Below, piece after piece: positions 20,733 to 27,678 of a DNA stretch of 64,000 nucleotides (position 1 is its first letter; the number at the start of each line of letters is the position of its first letter). Position numbers and translations under genes: made by a program. This stretch comes from Allobosea sp. Leaf344 (GTDB lineage: Bacteria; Pseudomonadota; Alphaproteobacteria; Rhizobiales; Beijerinckiaceae). Location of the stretch: contig NZ_LMRT01000014.1 of the NCBI RefSeq assembly GCF_001426225.1, positions 391,856 to 455,855 on the forward strand, written 5' to 3'. The notes below the pieces were generated by a model, which saw only the letters and a program-made list of their open reading frames with translations, was not told where the DNA came from and did no database searches.

Positions 20733-21922
20733 CAGGCGCGCCTGAATTTCAGGGCCAGCGCCGCGATCGGCGCCGTGACGGGCTCGAACAGCCGCGCCAG
20801 CCAGGGCCGTATGCTCTGCCCGAACAGGATCACCGCGACGGAAAGGATGATCGAGACCAGCGGCAGGAGATAGAGCAGCAGAACGGCGAAGCCGGAGCGC
20901 ACGCTGGCGGTCCAGGCCGCATAGGCGCCGATGCGGACGGCGCCGACGATCAGGATCGCCGCCTGGATCGCGAAGGCCCGGCCCTGGCGGGTGGTGCGCG
21001 CCTCGCCGATGCAGGCGAAGGCGATCAGCATGAAGGCGAAGGGATAGAGCGGCGCCGAGAGGCGGTTGTGCAGCTCCGCGCGGAAGCGGCCGGACTGGAA
21101 CTGGTAGTATTTCTCGTTCGGATCCTGGTTGAGGAGCTGCCAGGTGGTGCGCTCGCGCGGCTTGTAGATCACCCCGTCGCCATCGCCCTCGCCGGCGCCG
21201 CCGGCCGCCTCGCCCGAGAGGGCGGAGAGGTTCAGGGCGTAGCGCTCGAAGGAGATGATCGAGGTCGAATCGGTGCGGCTCTCGCGCTGGATCGTGCCTT
21301 TTTCCAGCATCAGGAAGCTGCTGCCTTCAGCCTCCACGGTGCGGCCGCGCTCGGCGATGTAGATCGAGGGCTGGTTGGGGTCGCGCCGGTCCTGCATGAA
21401 GATGCCGAGCAGCGCGTCGCCTGATTTTTCGCGGTAATGGAATGTGACGCCGGAATCGAGCGAGACGAACTGTCCCTCCTTGACGACATTGGCGACGAAA
21501 TCCGCGCGGATCAGCGTGATCAGGTCGCGCAAAGCGCGGAACCCGGCCGGCATCACCGACAGCGACATCCACGCCACCAGCAGCGAGGTCGCGATGGTCA
21601 GGACGATGAAGGGCCGCGTCAGCCGATGGGGGGCGACCCCGGCGGCGTTCATCACGATCAGCTCGGAATCGCTGTTGAGACGGTTCAGCGTATAGAGCGT
21701 CGCCATGAACAGCGCGACGGGCGCGATGCCGGCGATCAGAGCGGGCAGAGAGAGCAGGGTGACGGTGAAGAAGATCATCACCGTCTGGCCCTTGCCGGTG
21801 ACGAGATCGACCTCGCGCAGGGCCTGCGTCACCCAGATCACGCTCGTCAGCCCGACCAGCAGCACGATGGCGGCCACCGCGGCGATCTTCAGGATGTAGC
21901 GGTCGAGGCGCTGCAGGATCAC
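20732..21922 (-). CDS. lptF: LPS export ABC transporter permease LptF
   Basis: Partner of LptG. Six membrane helices flank a periplasmic jellyroll domain of about 180 residues; LQRLDRYILKIAA is the usual start region and FQSGRFRAELHNRLSAPLYPFAFMLIAFACIG the fourth helix. The start is uncertain. A TTG at 21988 would add 22 basic residues (418 total), but GTG at 21922 places the protein at the normal 396-residue length and directly before the conserved helix, though without a good ribosome site. Shares the 21923-22092 region with divergent pepA. Confidence 0.92.
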   Translation of the reverse strand: MILQRLDRYILKIAAVAAIVLLVGLTSVIWVTQALREVDLVTGKGQTVMIFFTVTLLSLPALIAGIAPVALFMATLYTLNRLNSDSELIVMNAAGVAPHRLTRPFIVLTIATSLLVAWMSLSVMPAGFRALRDLITLIRADFVANVVKEGQFVSLDSGVTFHYREKSGDALLGIFMQDRRDPNQPSIYIAERGRTVEAEGSSFLMLEKGTIQRESRTDSTSIISFERYALNLSALSGEAAGGAGEGDGDGVIYKPRERTTWQLLNQDPNEKYYQFQSGRFRAELHNRLSAPLYPFAFMLIAFACIGEARTTRQGRAFAIQAAILIVGAVRIGAYAAWTASVRSGFAVLLLYLLPLVSIILSVAVILFGQSIRPWLARLFEPVTAPIAALALKFRRA

Positions 21923-21972
21923 TGAGGGAGTTTCCGTTGCGAAAAGTTGACTGCGGCGGCCGCTGCGGCCCT

Positions 21973-22001
21973 TGGACGACCGCCGCAACCCACCCTATGG
22001 T
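21973..22001 (+). promoter_or_regulatory. Candidate promoter for pepA
   Basis: TGGACG (21973-21978), a 17-base spacer and TATGGT (21996-22001), each with four of six consensus matches, lie 91 bases before the pepA ATG in the lptF-pepA divergent gap. The same few bases read TATACC on the minus strand, so an lptF promoter may overlap. Confidence 0.3.
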
Positions 22002-22092
22002 ATAGGCGCAAACATGGCGCAAACGGGAATCGTTTGCGGCAGCCACCCCACCAGCCACTCCTACCCCGTCCTCGCCAGATTGTGAGCCATCG

Positions 22093-23586
22093 ATGTCGCA
22101 GCGCCTCAAGCTTGAGCTGAAACCCCTCGACGCGGTCACGGGTCAGGACCTGGTCGTGCTCGTCGCCGACGGCCTTGCTGCCCCCGGCTCCGCGCGCGAT
22201 CTCCTGGGCGAGGCGGGCGAGGAGCTGCTGGCGCGGGCGGTCTCCGTCGAGCGCTTCAAAGGCAAGGCGCTGGGCGGCCTGACCGCGCTGGCTCCGCAGC
22301 AGGCGCCCTATCAGCGGCTGATCGCGGTCGGGGTCGGCCCGCTCGCGGATCGGGACACGCTGGATTTCGCGAAGCTCGGCGGCGCCATTGCCGGGCGGCT
22401 GGCGCCGGGGCGCAGTGCCGACATCGTCCTGGCACTGCCGGACGCCGAGCTCTCCGCCGAGCAGGCGGCCGAGATCGCCCTCGGGATGAAGCTGCGCGCC
22501 TATGCGTTCGACCGCTACAAGACCAAGAGCAAGGAGCCGGACGAGGCCGAGCCGATCGGCGTCACCCTGCGTTTCGCCGATCCGGCCGCGCTGAAGAAGG
22601 CGCTGAAGGCACGCGAGGCGGTGGCCAACGGCGTGATGCTGGCGCGCGACCTCGTCAACGAGCCGCCCAACATCCTGTTTCCCGAGGAATTCGCCGAGCG
22701 GGCGGCGAAACTGGCGAAGCTCGGCGTCGAGGTCGAGATCCTCGACGAGAAGCAGCTGCGCAAGATCGGCATGCGCGCACTCCTCGCCGTCGGCCAGGGC
22801 TCGCGCCGCGAAAGCCGCGTCGTCGTGATGCGCTGGAATGGCGGCAAGGGCAGCGAGGCGCCGGTCGCCTTCATCGGCAAGGGCGTCACCTTCGATACCG
22901 GCGGTATCTCGATCAAGCCCGGCGGCGGCATGGAGGACATGAAGGGCGACATGGCCGGCGCCGCCTGCGTCACCGGGCTGATGCATGCGCTGGCCGCCCG
23001 CAAGGCCAAGGTCAACGCGATCGGCGTGATCGGCCTCGTCGAGAACATGCCCGACGGCAATGCCCAGCGCCCCGGCGACATCGTAACCTCGCTCTCGGGC
23101 CAGACCATCGAGATCATCAACACCGACGCGGAGGGGCGCCTTGTCCTGGCCGATGTGCTCTGGTACACGCAGGACCGCTTCAAGCCGAAATTCATGATCA
23201 ATCTGGCGACGCTGACGGGTGCGATCCTCGTCGCGCTCGGCCATGAGAATGCCGGTCTGTTCTCCAATGACGACGCGCTCTGCGAGCGTCTCGGCGCCGC
23301 CGGCCAGGCGACGGGCGAGACGGTCTGGCGCATGCCGCTCGGCAAGGCCTATGACAAGATGATCGATTCCAAATTCGCCGACATGAAGAATTCGGCCGGG
23401 CGCTATGGCGGCTCGATCACCGCCGCGCAATTCCTGCAGCGCCATGTCAACGACACGCCCTGGGCGCATCTCGACATCGCCGGAACCGGCATGAACTCTC
23501 CGAATTCCGAGACCAACCGGTCCTGGGGCTCGGGCTGGGGCGTGCGTCTGCTCGACCGGCTGGTACGGGACCATTACGAGCGCTGA
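22093..23586 (+). CDS. pepA: Leucyl aminopeptidase PepA (M17)
   Basis: Hexameric two-metal aminopeptidase that removes N-terminal residues from peptides. The 497-residue protein has the N-terminal macro-like domain and the C-terminal catalytic domain with [23 protein letters not shown] (metal and catalytic Lys), the M17 signature [12 protein letters not shown] and NLATLTGA. In some bacteria PepA also binds DNA; nothing here speaks to that. holC follows downstream, a pairing common in proteobacteria, though a repeat-containing gap of 119 bases separates them. Confidence 0.96.
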   Translation: MSQRLKLELKPLDAVTGQDLVVLVADGLAAPGSARDLLGEAGEELLARAVSVERFKGKALGGLTALAPQQAPYQRLIAVGVGPLADRDTLDFAKLGGAIAGRLAPGRSADIVLALPDAELSAEQAAEIALGMKLRAYAFDRYKTKSKEPDEAEPIGVTLRFADPAALKKALKAREAVANGVMLARDLVNEPPNILFPEEFAERAAKLAKLGVEVEILDEKQLRKIGMRALLAVGQGSRRESRVVVMRWNGGKGSEAPVAFIGKGVTFDTGGISIKPGGGMEDMKGDMAGAACVTGLMHALAARKAKVNAIGVIGLVENMPDGNAQRPGDIVTSLSGQTIEIINTDAEGRLVLADVLWYTQDRFKPKFMINLATLTGAILVALGHENAGLFSNDDALCERLGAAGQATGETVWRMPLGKAYDKMIDSKFADMKNSAGRYGGSITAAQFLQRHVNDTPWAHLDIAGTGMNSPNSETNRSWGSGWGVRLLDRLVRDHYER

Positions 23587-23600
23587 GGTGCCGACCCTCC

Positions 23601-23652
23601 CGTCACTGCGAGCGCAGCGAAGCAGCCCAGGACAGGCCGCGATCTGGGCTGC
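23601..23652. repeat. Dispersed intergenic repeat (CGTCAYTGCGAGCG type) with inverted repeat
   Basis: Bases 23601-23630 closely match the intergenic repeat CGTCATTGCGAGCG..AGCGAAGCAATCCAG known to me from many alphaproteobacterial genomes. The element contains a perfect 9-bp inverted repeat, GCAGCCCAG (23622-23630) with CTGGGCTGC (23644-23652), so the transcript can fold behind pepA. Only one copy is in the window. Confidence 0.55.
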
Positions 23653-23705
23653 CGCCAGCCACGACGCGGCAGCCGTCCCGGGCATGGCGGAATGGCGGAT
23701 CGGCC

Positions 23706-24158
23706 ATGGCTGAAATCCTGTTCTTCCACCTGCAATCGCGTCCGCTGGAATCGGTCCTGCCGACCATTCTCGAGCGGGCGCTGTCGCGCGGACAGAAGGT
23801 CGTCGTCGAGGTTGCGAGCCCCGAACGCCTCAGCGCCGTCGACGATCATCTCTGGACCTATTCGGACGAGAGTTTCCTGCCGCATGTCACGGCGGCCGAG
23901 CCCGATGCCGCGACAAATCCCGTCGTCCTGACGATGCAGGACCATAATCCGAACGGCGCGGTGGTCCGCATCTGCGCCGATGGCGTTCGCATTCCCGACG
24001 CATTGCAGGATTACGAGCGCGTCGTCCTGATTTTCGATGGCGACGACCCCGAGGCGCTGGCAGCGGCGCGCGAGGATTGGAAGAAGGCCAAGGCTTCAGG
24101 TGCGGCCGCCAGCTACTGGCAGCTCGACGAAGCCGGCCGATGGGAGAAGAAAGCGTGA
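23706..24158 (+). CDS. holC: DNA polymerase III chi subunit
   Basis: HolC links the clamp loader to single-strand binding protein. The 150-residue protein shows MAEILFFHLQSRPLESVLPTILERAL, the basic patch RGQKVVVEVASPERLSAVDDHLWTYSDESFLPHV, TNPVVLTMQDHNPNGA, and YERVVLIFDGDDPEALAAAREDWKKAK, all matching the chi family. The stop overlaps the GTG start of the next gene by three bases (GTGA). Confidence 0.95.
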   Translation: MAEILFFHLQSRPLESVLPTILERALSRGQKVVVEVASPERLSAVDDHLWTYSDESFLPHVTAAEPDAATNPVVLTMQDHNPNGAVVRICADGVRIPDALQDYERVVLIFDGDDPEALAAAREDWKKAKASGAAASYWQLDEAGRWEKKA

Positions 24159-24589
24159 AATCGGCTGTTCGGTCTGCAATTGTCCTGATTCCCTGCGCGC
24201 TGTTGCTCGGCGGCTGCTCGGTCGATATCGGCGGCTTCTCCTTCGCCTCGGACAAGGCCGGCCCTGCCGACAGCACCGGCTCGACCACGCCACGCAGCGC
24301 CAGCCCCCGGGTCCAGACCCAGGAAGCCCGCCTGACCTCCGACGGCGAATGCGACGCGGATGTCTCGCTCGATTCCGCGACCAGACCGGCTCCCGCAGCC
24401 ATCGCGGAAGGCATCACCGAATGCGAGTTGGTGAAGCTGAAAGGCGCCAAGCCGACCGATGTGCTGGTCGGCGAGAGCGGCAAGGGCCAGCGCGAGACGC
24501 AGGTGCTGTATTCCGAGCCCGGCGGCCGCGAGATCTACATGTTCACCGACAACCGCCTGACCCGGATCGTCAAGCCAGGGCAGGGGTGA
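24155..24589 (+). CDS. Small predicted lipoprotein (BamE/SmpA-like C terminus)
   Basis: A 144-residue protein starting at GTG, overlapping the holC stop (GTGA) with a purine-rich site before it. A lipoprotein signal is clear: hydrophobic AIVLIPCALLLGGC with lipobox LGGC and acylated Cys21. A linker rich in Ser/Thr/Pro follows, then a folded part (about 65-144) with ITECELVKLKGAKPTDVLVG and REIYMFTDNRLTRIVK, which resembles the short SmpA/OmlA fold. Function unknown. The overlap suggests translation coupled to holC. An upstream ATG at 24140 is a less likely start. Confidence 0.75.
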   Translation: MKSAVRSAIVLIPCALLLGGCSVDIGGFSFASDKAGPADSTGSTTPRSASPRVQTQEARLTSDGECDADVSLDSATRPAPAAIAEGITECELVKLKGAKPTDVLVGESGKGQRETQVLYSEPGGREIYMFTDNRLTRIVKPGQG

Positions 24590-24612
24590 GATTTAAATCA
24601 ACGCGCGAATGA

Positions 24613-24957
24613 TCAGCGTGGCGCCTCGATAGCGGCAGCATCTGTTCCGATGAGAAGGTGGCTGATCGTCTTCGGCACGGGGAAGCCATAGCCGTCACCA
24701 AGGTCCAGCCAGCTCAATCGGCCGGATCGGTGGTAGGCGCTCGTATAGATGTCGGCGCCGATCGCCTGCAATGCCAGCATCAGCGCCTGCATTCCGTCGA
24801 GCCCGTAACCCGAGCCGTTATGGGTGCCGTCTGGCCAGCCTATGCGATAAAGGCAGGACCAATCGCGCTCGCCCTGGACCGGGAGATCAATGGAGATCGG
24901 GATCTCGAAAGCCCGTTCTTTTGCAGAATAATGAAGTACCCTCTCAAGGATTTTCAT
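24613..24957 (-). CDS. Small hypothetical protein (possibly DUF6968 family)
   Basis: A 114-residue protein beginning MKILERVLHYSAKERAFEIP, with WSCLYRIGWPDGTHNGSGYG, a helix DGMQALMLALQAIGADIYTS, HRSGRLSWLDLGDGYGFPVP and a short C-terminal segment. The pattern WSC-x-Y-x-IGWPDG ... GYG-D-x-QAL ... GYGFPVPK is one I associate with DUF6968, but I cannot confirm it without a search. It has no signal or membrane segment. The ATG lies 10 bases after the end of the interrupted gene upstream, so the two form a unit. The DNA is visibly AT-richer than its surroundings, which suggests acquisition. Confidence 0.65.
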   Translation of the reverse strand: MKILERVLHYSAKERAFEIPISIDLPVQGERDWSCLYRIGWPDGTHNGSGYGLDGMQALMLALQAIGADIYTSAYHRSGRLSWLDLGDGYGFPVPKTISHLLIGTDAAAIEAPR

Positions 24958-24967
24958 CTTTGGCGGC

Positions 24968-25375
24968 TCAATAGTTGAAGGGCGGAATTTGCTGGCGAGC
25001 CAAGCAGGATGCGTAACGCTGGTAGGCCTGTTCATAGCGCGATCAAAGGCCGACCATTCGGCATTGGAAGATGTCGCGGTCGAACTGGGCTTCGCAAATC
25101 GCGCGCAAGCCGCGGCCTGTCGCAGCCACGAGCGACTGCAGCGGATTGCCGTCTGATCCAGCGCCACTGGGAGAACCTCCTGAAGTCCATTGCCCTGCAT
25201 CGGGATGCCCTGCCGGCACGCGTGGCTGATCTTGGCTGAAGCCGTCTTTGGCGATCAGTAGGCAAAGGCGACCGAAGGCCGCCATCATGCGGTCGCCCTC
25301 ACGCTGAGAGGCCAGTTCGAGACGGCGTCGACGGCGTGTCGGCAGCAGGTTTGAGGGCGCATTTGCTGTCCGCAT
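24968..25375 (-). pseudogene. Gene with QPRVPAG-QWTSGG motif, interrupted by an in-frame TGA
   Basis: The reading frame opens at ATG 25375, seven bases after GGAG (25383-25386), and runs 110 residues to TGA at 25043-25045. The same frame continues for 24 more codons (SRYEQAYQRY...ending IPPFNY) to TGA at 24968-24970. The whole has a basic start (PTRRRRRLELASQ), the motif DQPRVPAGHPDAGQWTSGG, a Gly/Ser linker, and a Cys-containing end CEAQFDRDIFQCRMVGL. The continuation with CL and IPPFNY looks like the natural C terminus of this family. A single CGA to TGA change would explain the break. The QPRVPAG-QWTSGG segment occurs in many alphaproteobacterial proteins, some of them toxin-like; function here unknown. 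Confidence 0.6.
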
Positions 25376-25447
25376 GATCCGACTCCGACGAGGACCAGAC
25401 CAGACGATGCATCGGTTGGACCCTGCCGGGGATCACTCGGTGACGGG

Positions 25448-27325
25448 CTAGGCGCTCTCCAGCTCCGCGCTCAGCTCAAGCCACTCCTCCTCGGCCGCTT
25501 CCAGCGTCTTCGCCAGGACCGCCCGCTGCTTCGAGAGTTCGCGCGCCTTGTTGGGGTCGCGGGCGAAGGCCGAGCCGTTGCCCAGCACGCCGTCGACCTT
25601 CTCGATCAGCCCGGTCAGCTTGGCGATCTTCGCCTCGGCGAGGTTGAGCTTCTGGCGCAGCGGCCCTTGCGCCGCGCGCTTCACCGCCGCGCCTTTGCGA
25701 TCGTCCACTTTCGCGGCAGTCTGCGGCGCCTCCGCCGCAGGCTTCTCGCGCCGCGCGGCCTTTCCGGCGCCGAGCACGAGGCTGCGATAATCCTCCATGT
25801 CGCCGTCGAAATTCTTCACCGTGCCGTTGCCGACGATCCAGAGCCTGTCGGCGCAGGATTCGATCAGGAAGCGGTCATGGCTGACCAGGATGACCGCACC
25901 GGGATAGTCATTGATCGCATTGACCAGCGCCGTGCGGCTGTCGATGTCGAGATGGTTCGTCGGCTCGTCCAGGATCAGCAGATGCGGCCCCCCAAACGCC
26001 GCCAGGCCGAGCATCAGCCGCGCCTTCTCGCCGCCGGAGAGATTTTTCACCGGCGTTTCCGCCTTGGCCGCGGGGAAGCCGATCTGCGCCGCCTTGGAGC
26101 GCACCTTCGCCTCCGGCGCATCCGGCATCAGATCGCGCAGATGCGCCACCGGCGTATCCTCCAGCCTGAGCTCGTCGAGCTGGTGCTGGGCGAAATAGGC
26201 GGTCTGCAGCTTGGAGGACCGCCGCATCTCGCCCGAAAGCGGCGCCAGCCTGCCGCCGAGCAGCTTGCAGAAGGTCGATTTGCCGTTGCCGTTCGAGCCG
26301 AGTAGCGCGATGCGGTCGTCCGGAAGCAGGGTCAGGTTCAGCCGCGACAGCACCTTGCGCTCGCCATAGCCCGCCGCGACGTCGTCCAGCACGATCATCG
26401 GCGGCGAGAGCGGGCGCTCCGGTCCCGGCAGGCTGAAGGGCTGCACGTCGCGGTCGACGATGGTGGCGATCGTCTCCATCTTTTCCAGCCGCTTCACGCG
26501 CGACTGGGCCTGGCGCGCCTTGGTCGCCTTGGCCTTGAAGCGATCGACGAAGGCCTGCAGGTGCTTGCGCTCGGCATCCTGCTTCTCCTTGGCCTTGGCG
26601 AGCTGCATCTGCTTCTCGGCGCGCTGCTTGGCGAAGGAGCTGTAGCCGCCGCGATAGATCGTCAGCTTGCCCTGGTCGAGGTGCAGGATGTGGTCGACGC
26701 AGGTATCGAGCAGCTCACGGTCATGGCTGACGACCAAGACGGTGTGCGGGTAGCGCTCGAGATAATCATAGAGCCAGAGCGTGCCTTCGAGGTCGAGGTA
26801 GTTCGTCGGCTCGTCGAGGAGCAGCAGATCGGGCTCGGAGAACAGCACCGCCGCGAGCGCGACGCGCATCCGCCAGCCTCCCGAGAAATCGGAGCAGGGC
26901 CGCTGCTGCGCCGCCTCGTCGAAGCCGAGACCGTGCAGCACGGTGGCCGCCCGGGCCGGCGCCGAATGCGCTTCGATATCGGCGAGCCGCGTGGCGATCT
27001 CGGCGATGCGATGCGGCTCGGTCGCGGTTTCCGCTTCCGCCAGCAACGCGGTGCGCTCCGTATCGGCGGCGAGCACCACCTCGATCAGCGATTCCGGCCC
27101 GCCCGGCGCTTCCTGCGCGACCCCGCCGATTCGCCGGCCCCGCGGCAGGCTGATCTGGCCGCCTTCCGGCGAGAGATCGCCGGTGATAATCTTGAAGAGC
27201 GTCGTCTTGCCGGTGCCGTTGCGGCCGAGCAGCCCGACCCGCGCGCCATCCGGCAGGGAGGCGCTGGCATGGTCGAGCAGGAGCCGGTCGCCGAGCCGAT
27301 AGGTGATGTCGCTGATCGTGAGCAT
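25448..27325 (-). CDS. ABC-F family ATPase
   Basis: A 625-residue soluble protein with two ABC ATPase domains and no membrane part. Domain 1 has Walker A GRNGTGKTT and signature FSGGWRMR; domain 2 has GSNGNGKST and LSGGEKAR. Between them is the long charged linker (about 240-300) that reaches the peptidyl transferase centre in ribosome-binding ABC-F proteins. The C terminus (about 530-625) is a predicted coiled coil as in Uup. It probably acts on stalled ribosomes (Uup/YheS group); a resistance role is not suggested. Single gene with its own promoter, facing away from the genes at 27482 onwards. Confidence 0.93.
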   Translation of the reverse strand: MLTISDITYRLGDRLLLDHASASLPDGARVGLLGRNGTGKTTLFKIITGDLSPEGGQISLPRGRRIGGVAQEAPGGPESLIEVVLAADTERTALLAEAETATEPHRIAEIATRLADIEAHSAPARAATVLHGLGFDEAAQQRPCSDFSGGWRMRVALAAVLFSEPDLLLLDEPTNYLDLEGTLWLYDYLERYPHTVLVVSHDRELLDTCVDHILHLDQGKLTIYRGGYSSFAKQRAEKQMQLAKAKEKQDAERKHLQAFVDRFKAKATKARQAQSRVKRLEKMETIATIVDRDVQPFSLPGPERPLSPPMIVLDDVAAGYGERKVLSRLNLTLLPDDRIALLGSNGNGKSTFCKLLGGRLAPLSGEMRRSSKLQTAYFAQHQLDELRLEDTPVAHLRDLMPDAPEAKVRSKAAQIGFPAAKAETPVKNLSGGEKARLMLGLAAFGGPHLLILDEPTNHLDIDSRTALVNAINDYPGAVILVSHDRFLIESCADRLWIVGNGTVKNFDGDMEDYRSLVLGAGKAARREKPAAEAPQTAAKVDDRKGAAVKRAAQGPLRQKLNLAEAKIAKLTGLIEKVDGVLGNGSAFARDPNKARELSKQRAVLAKTLEAAEEEWLELSAELESA

Positions 27326-27481
27326 GCAGGCGTTTAGGCGCTAACCCCTTCCCGGCGCAATCGGAAACGGCAGCAGCCCGCACGTGACATGGTTTCGCCA
27401 TGATCTCGCCGCGCCGCAGCCGCTCTCTCCGGCGACCAAAGGTAAGTCGACGAGGGCGATTCGACATTGGAAGGACAGGGG

Positions 27482-27592
27482 ATGGCTTCTCGTTTTCATT
27501 TCGGGCGTCGCGCTTCCGCGTCCTACGGCATTGTTGTGCTGCTCTCAATGTTGCTGGGCGGAGCCGCCGTAGCGTCAGGCTTCATCAACTGA
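27482..27592 (+). CDS. 36-residue hydrophobic peptide
   Basis: Short open frame starting at ATG 27482 with AAGGA (27471-27475) six bases upstream, a good ribosome site. The peptide is MASRFHFGRRASAS followed by one membrane-length hydrophobic stretch, YGIVVLLSMLLGGAAVASGF, and ends IN. The basic N terminus and single helix fit a small inner-membrane protein or a short exported peptide. It sits alone between the ABC-F gene and the chemoreceptor and ends 14 bases before the CtrA-type site. No family recognised; coding status rests on the ribosome site and peptide character. Confidence 0.5.
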   Translation: MASRFHFGRRASASYGIVVLLSMLLGGAAVASGFIN

Positions 27593-27606
27593 AGTCTAGT
27601 CGTCTT

Positions 27607-27621
27607 TTAAATCAAATTTAA
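27607..27621. promoter_or_regulatory. Perfect CtrA-type site (TTAA-N7-TTAA)
   Basis: TTAA (27607-27610), seven bases, TTAA (27618-27621), matching the CtrA consensus exactly, inside a short AT-rich patch directly upstream of the chemoreceptor gene. CtrA controls motility and chemotaxis genes in many alphaproteobacteria. The position, about 58 bases before the preferred start, is where an activator would bind. Confidence 0.55.
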
Positions 27622-27678
27622 TTCAAAACATTGGATTATCCGCCCCTCTCCATTGCAGCGGGTGCGGAGTCCCCTACG

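Noticed and set aside
27631..27643. 13-base stretch TTGGATTATCCGC shared with the frr leader near 42445
   Set aside because: Several 13-base matches are expected by chance in a window of this size; contexts differ and no wider similarity surrounds them.
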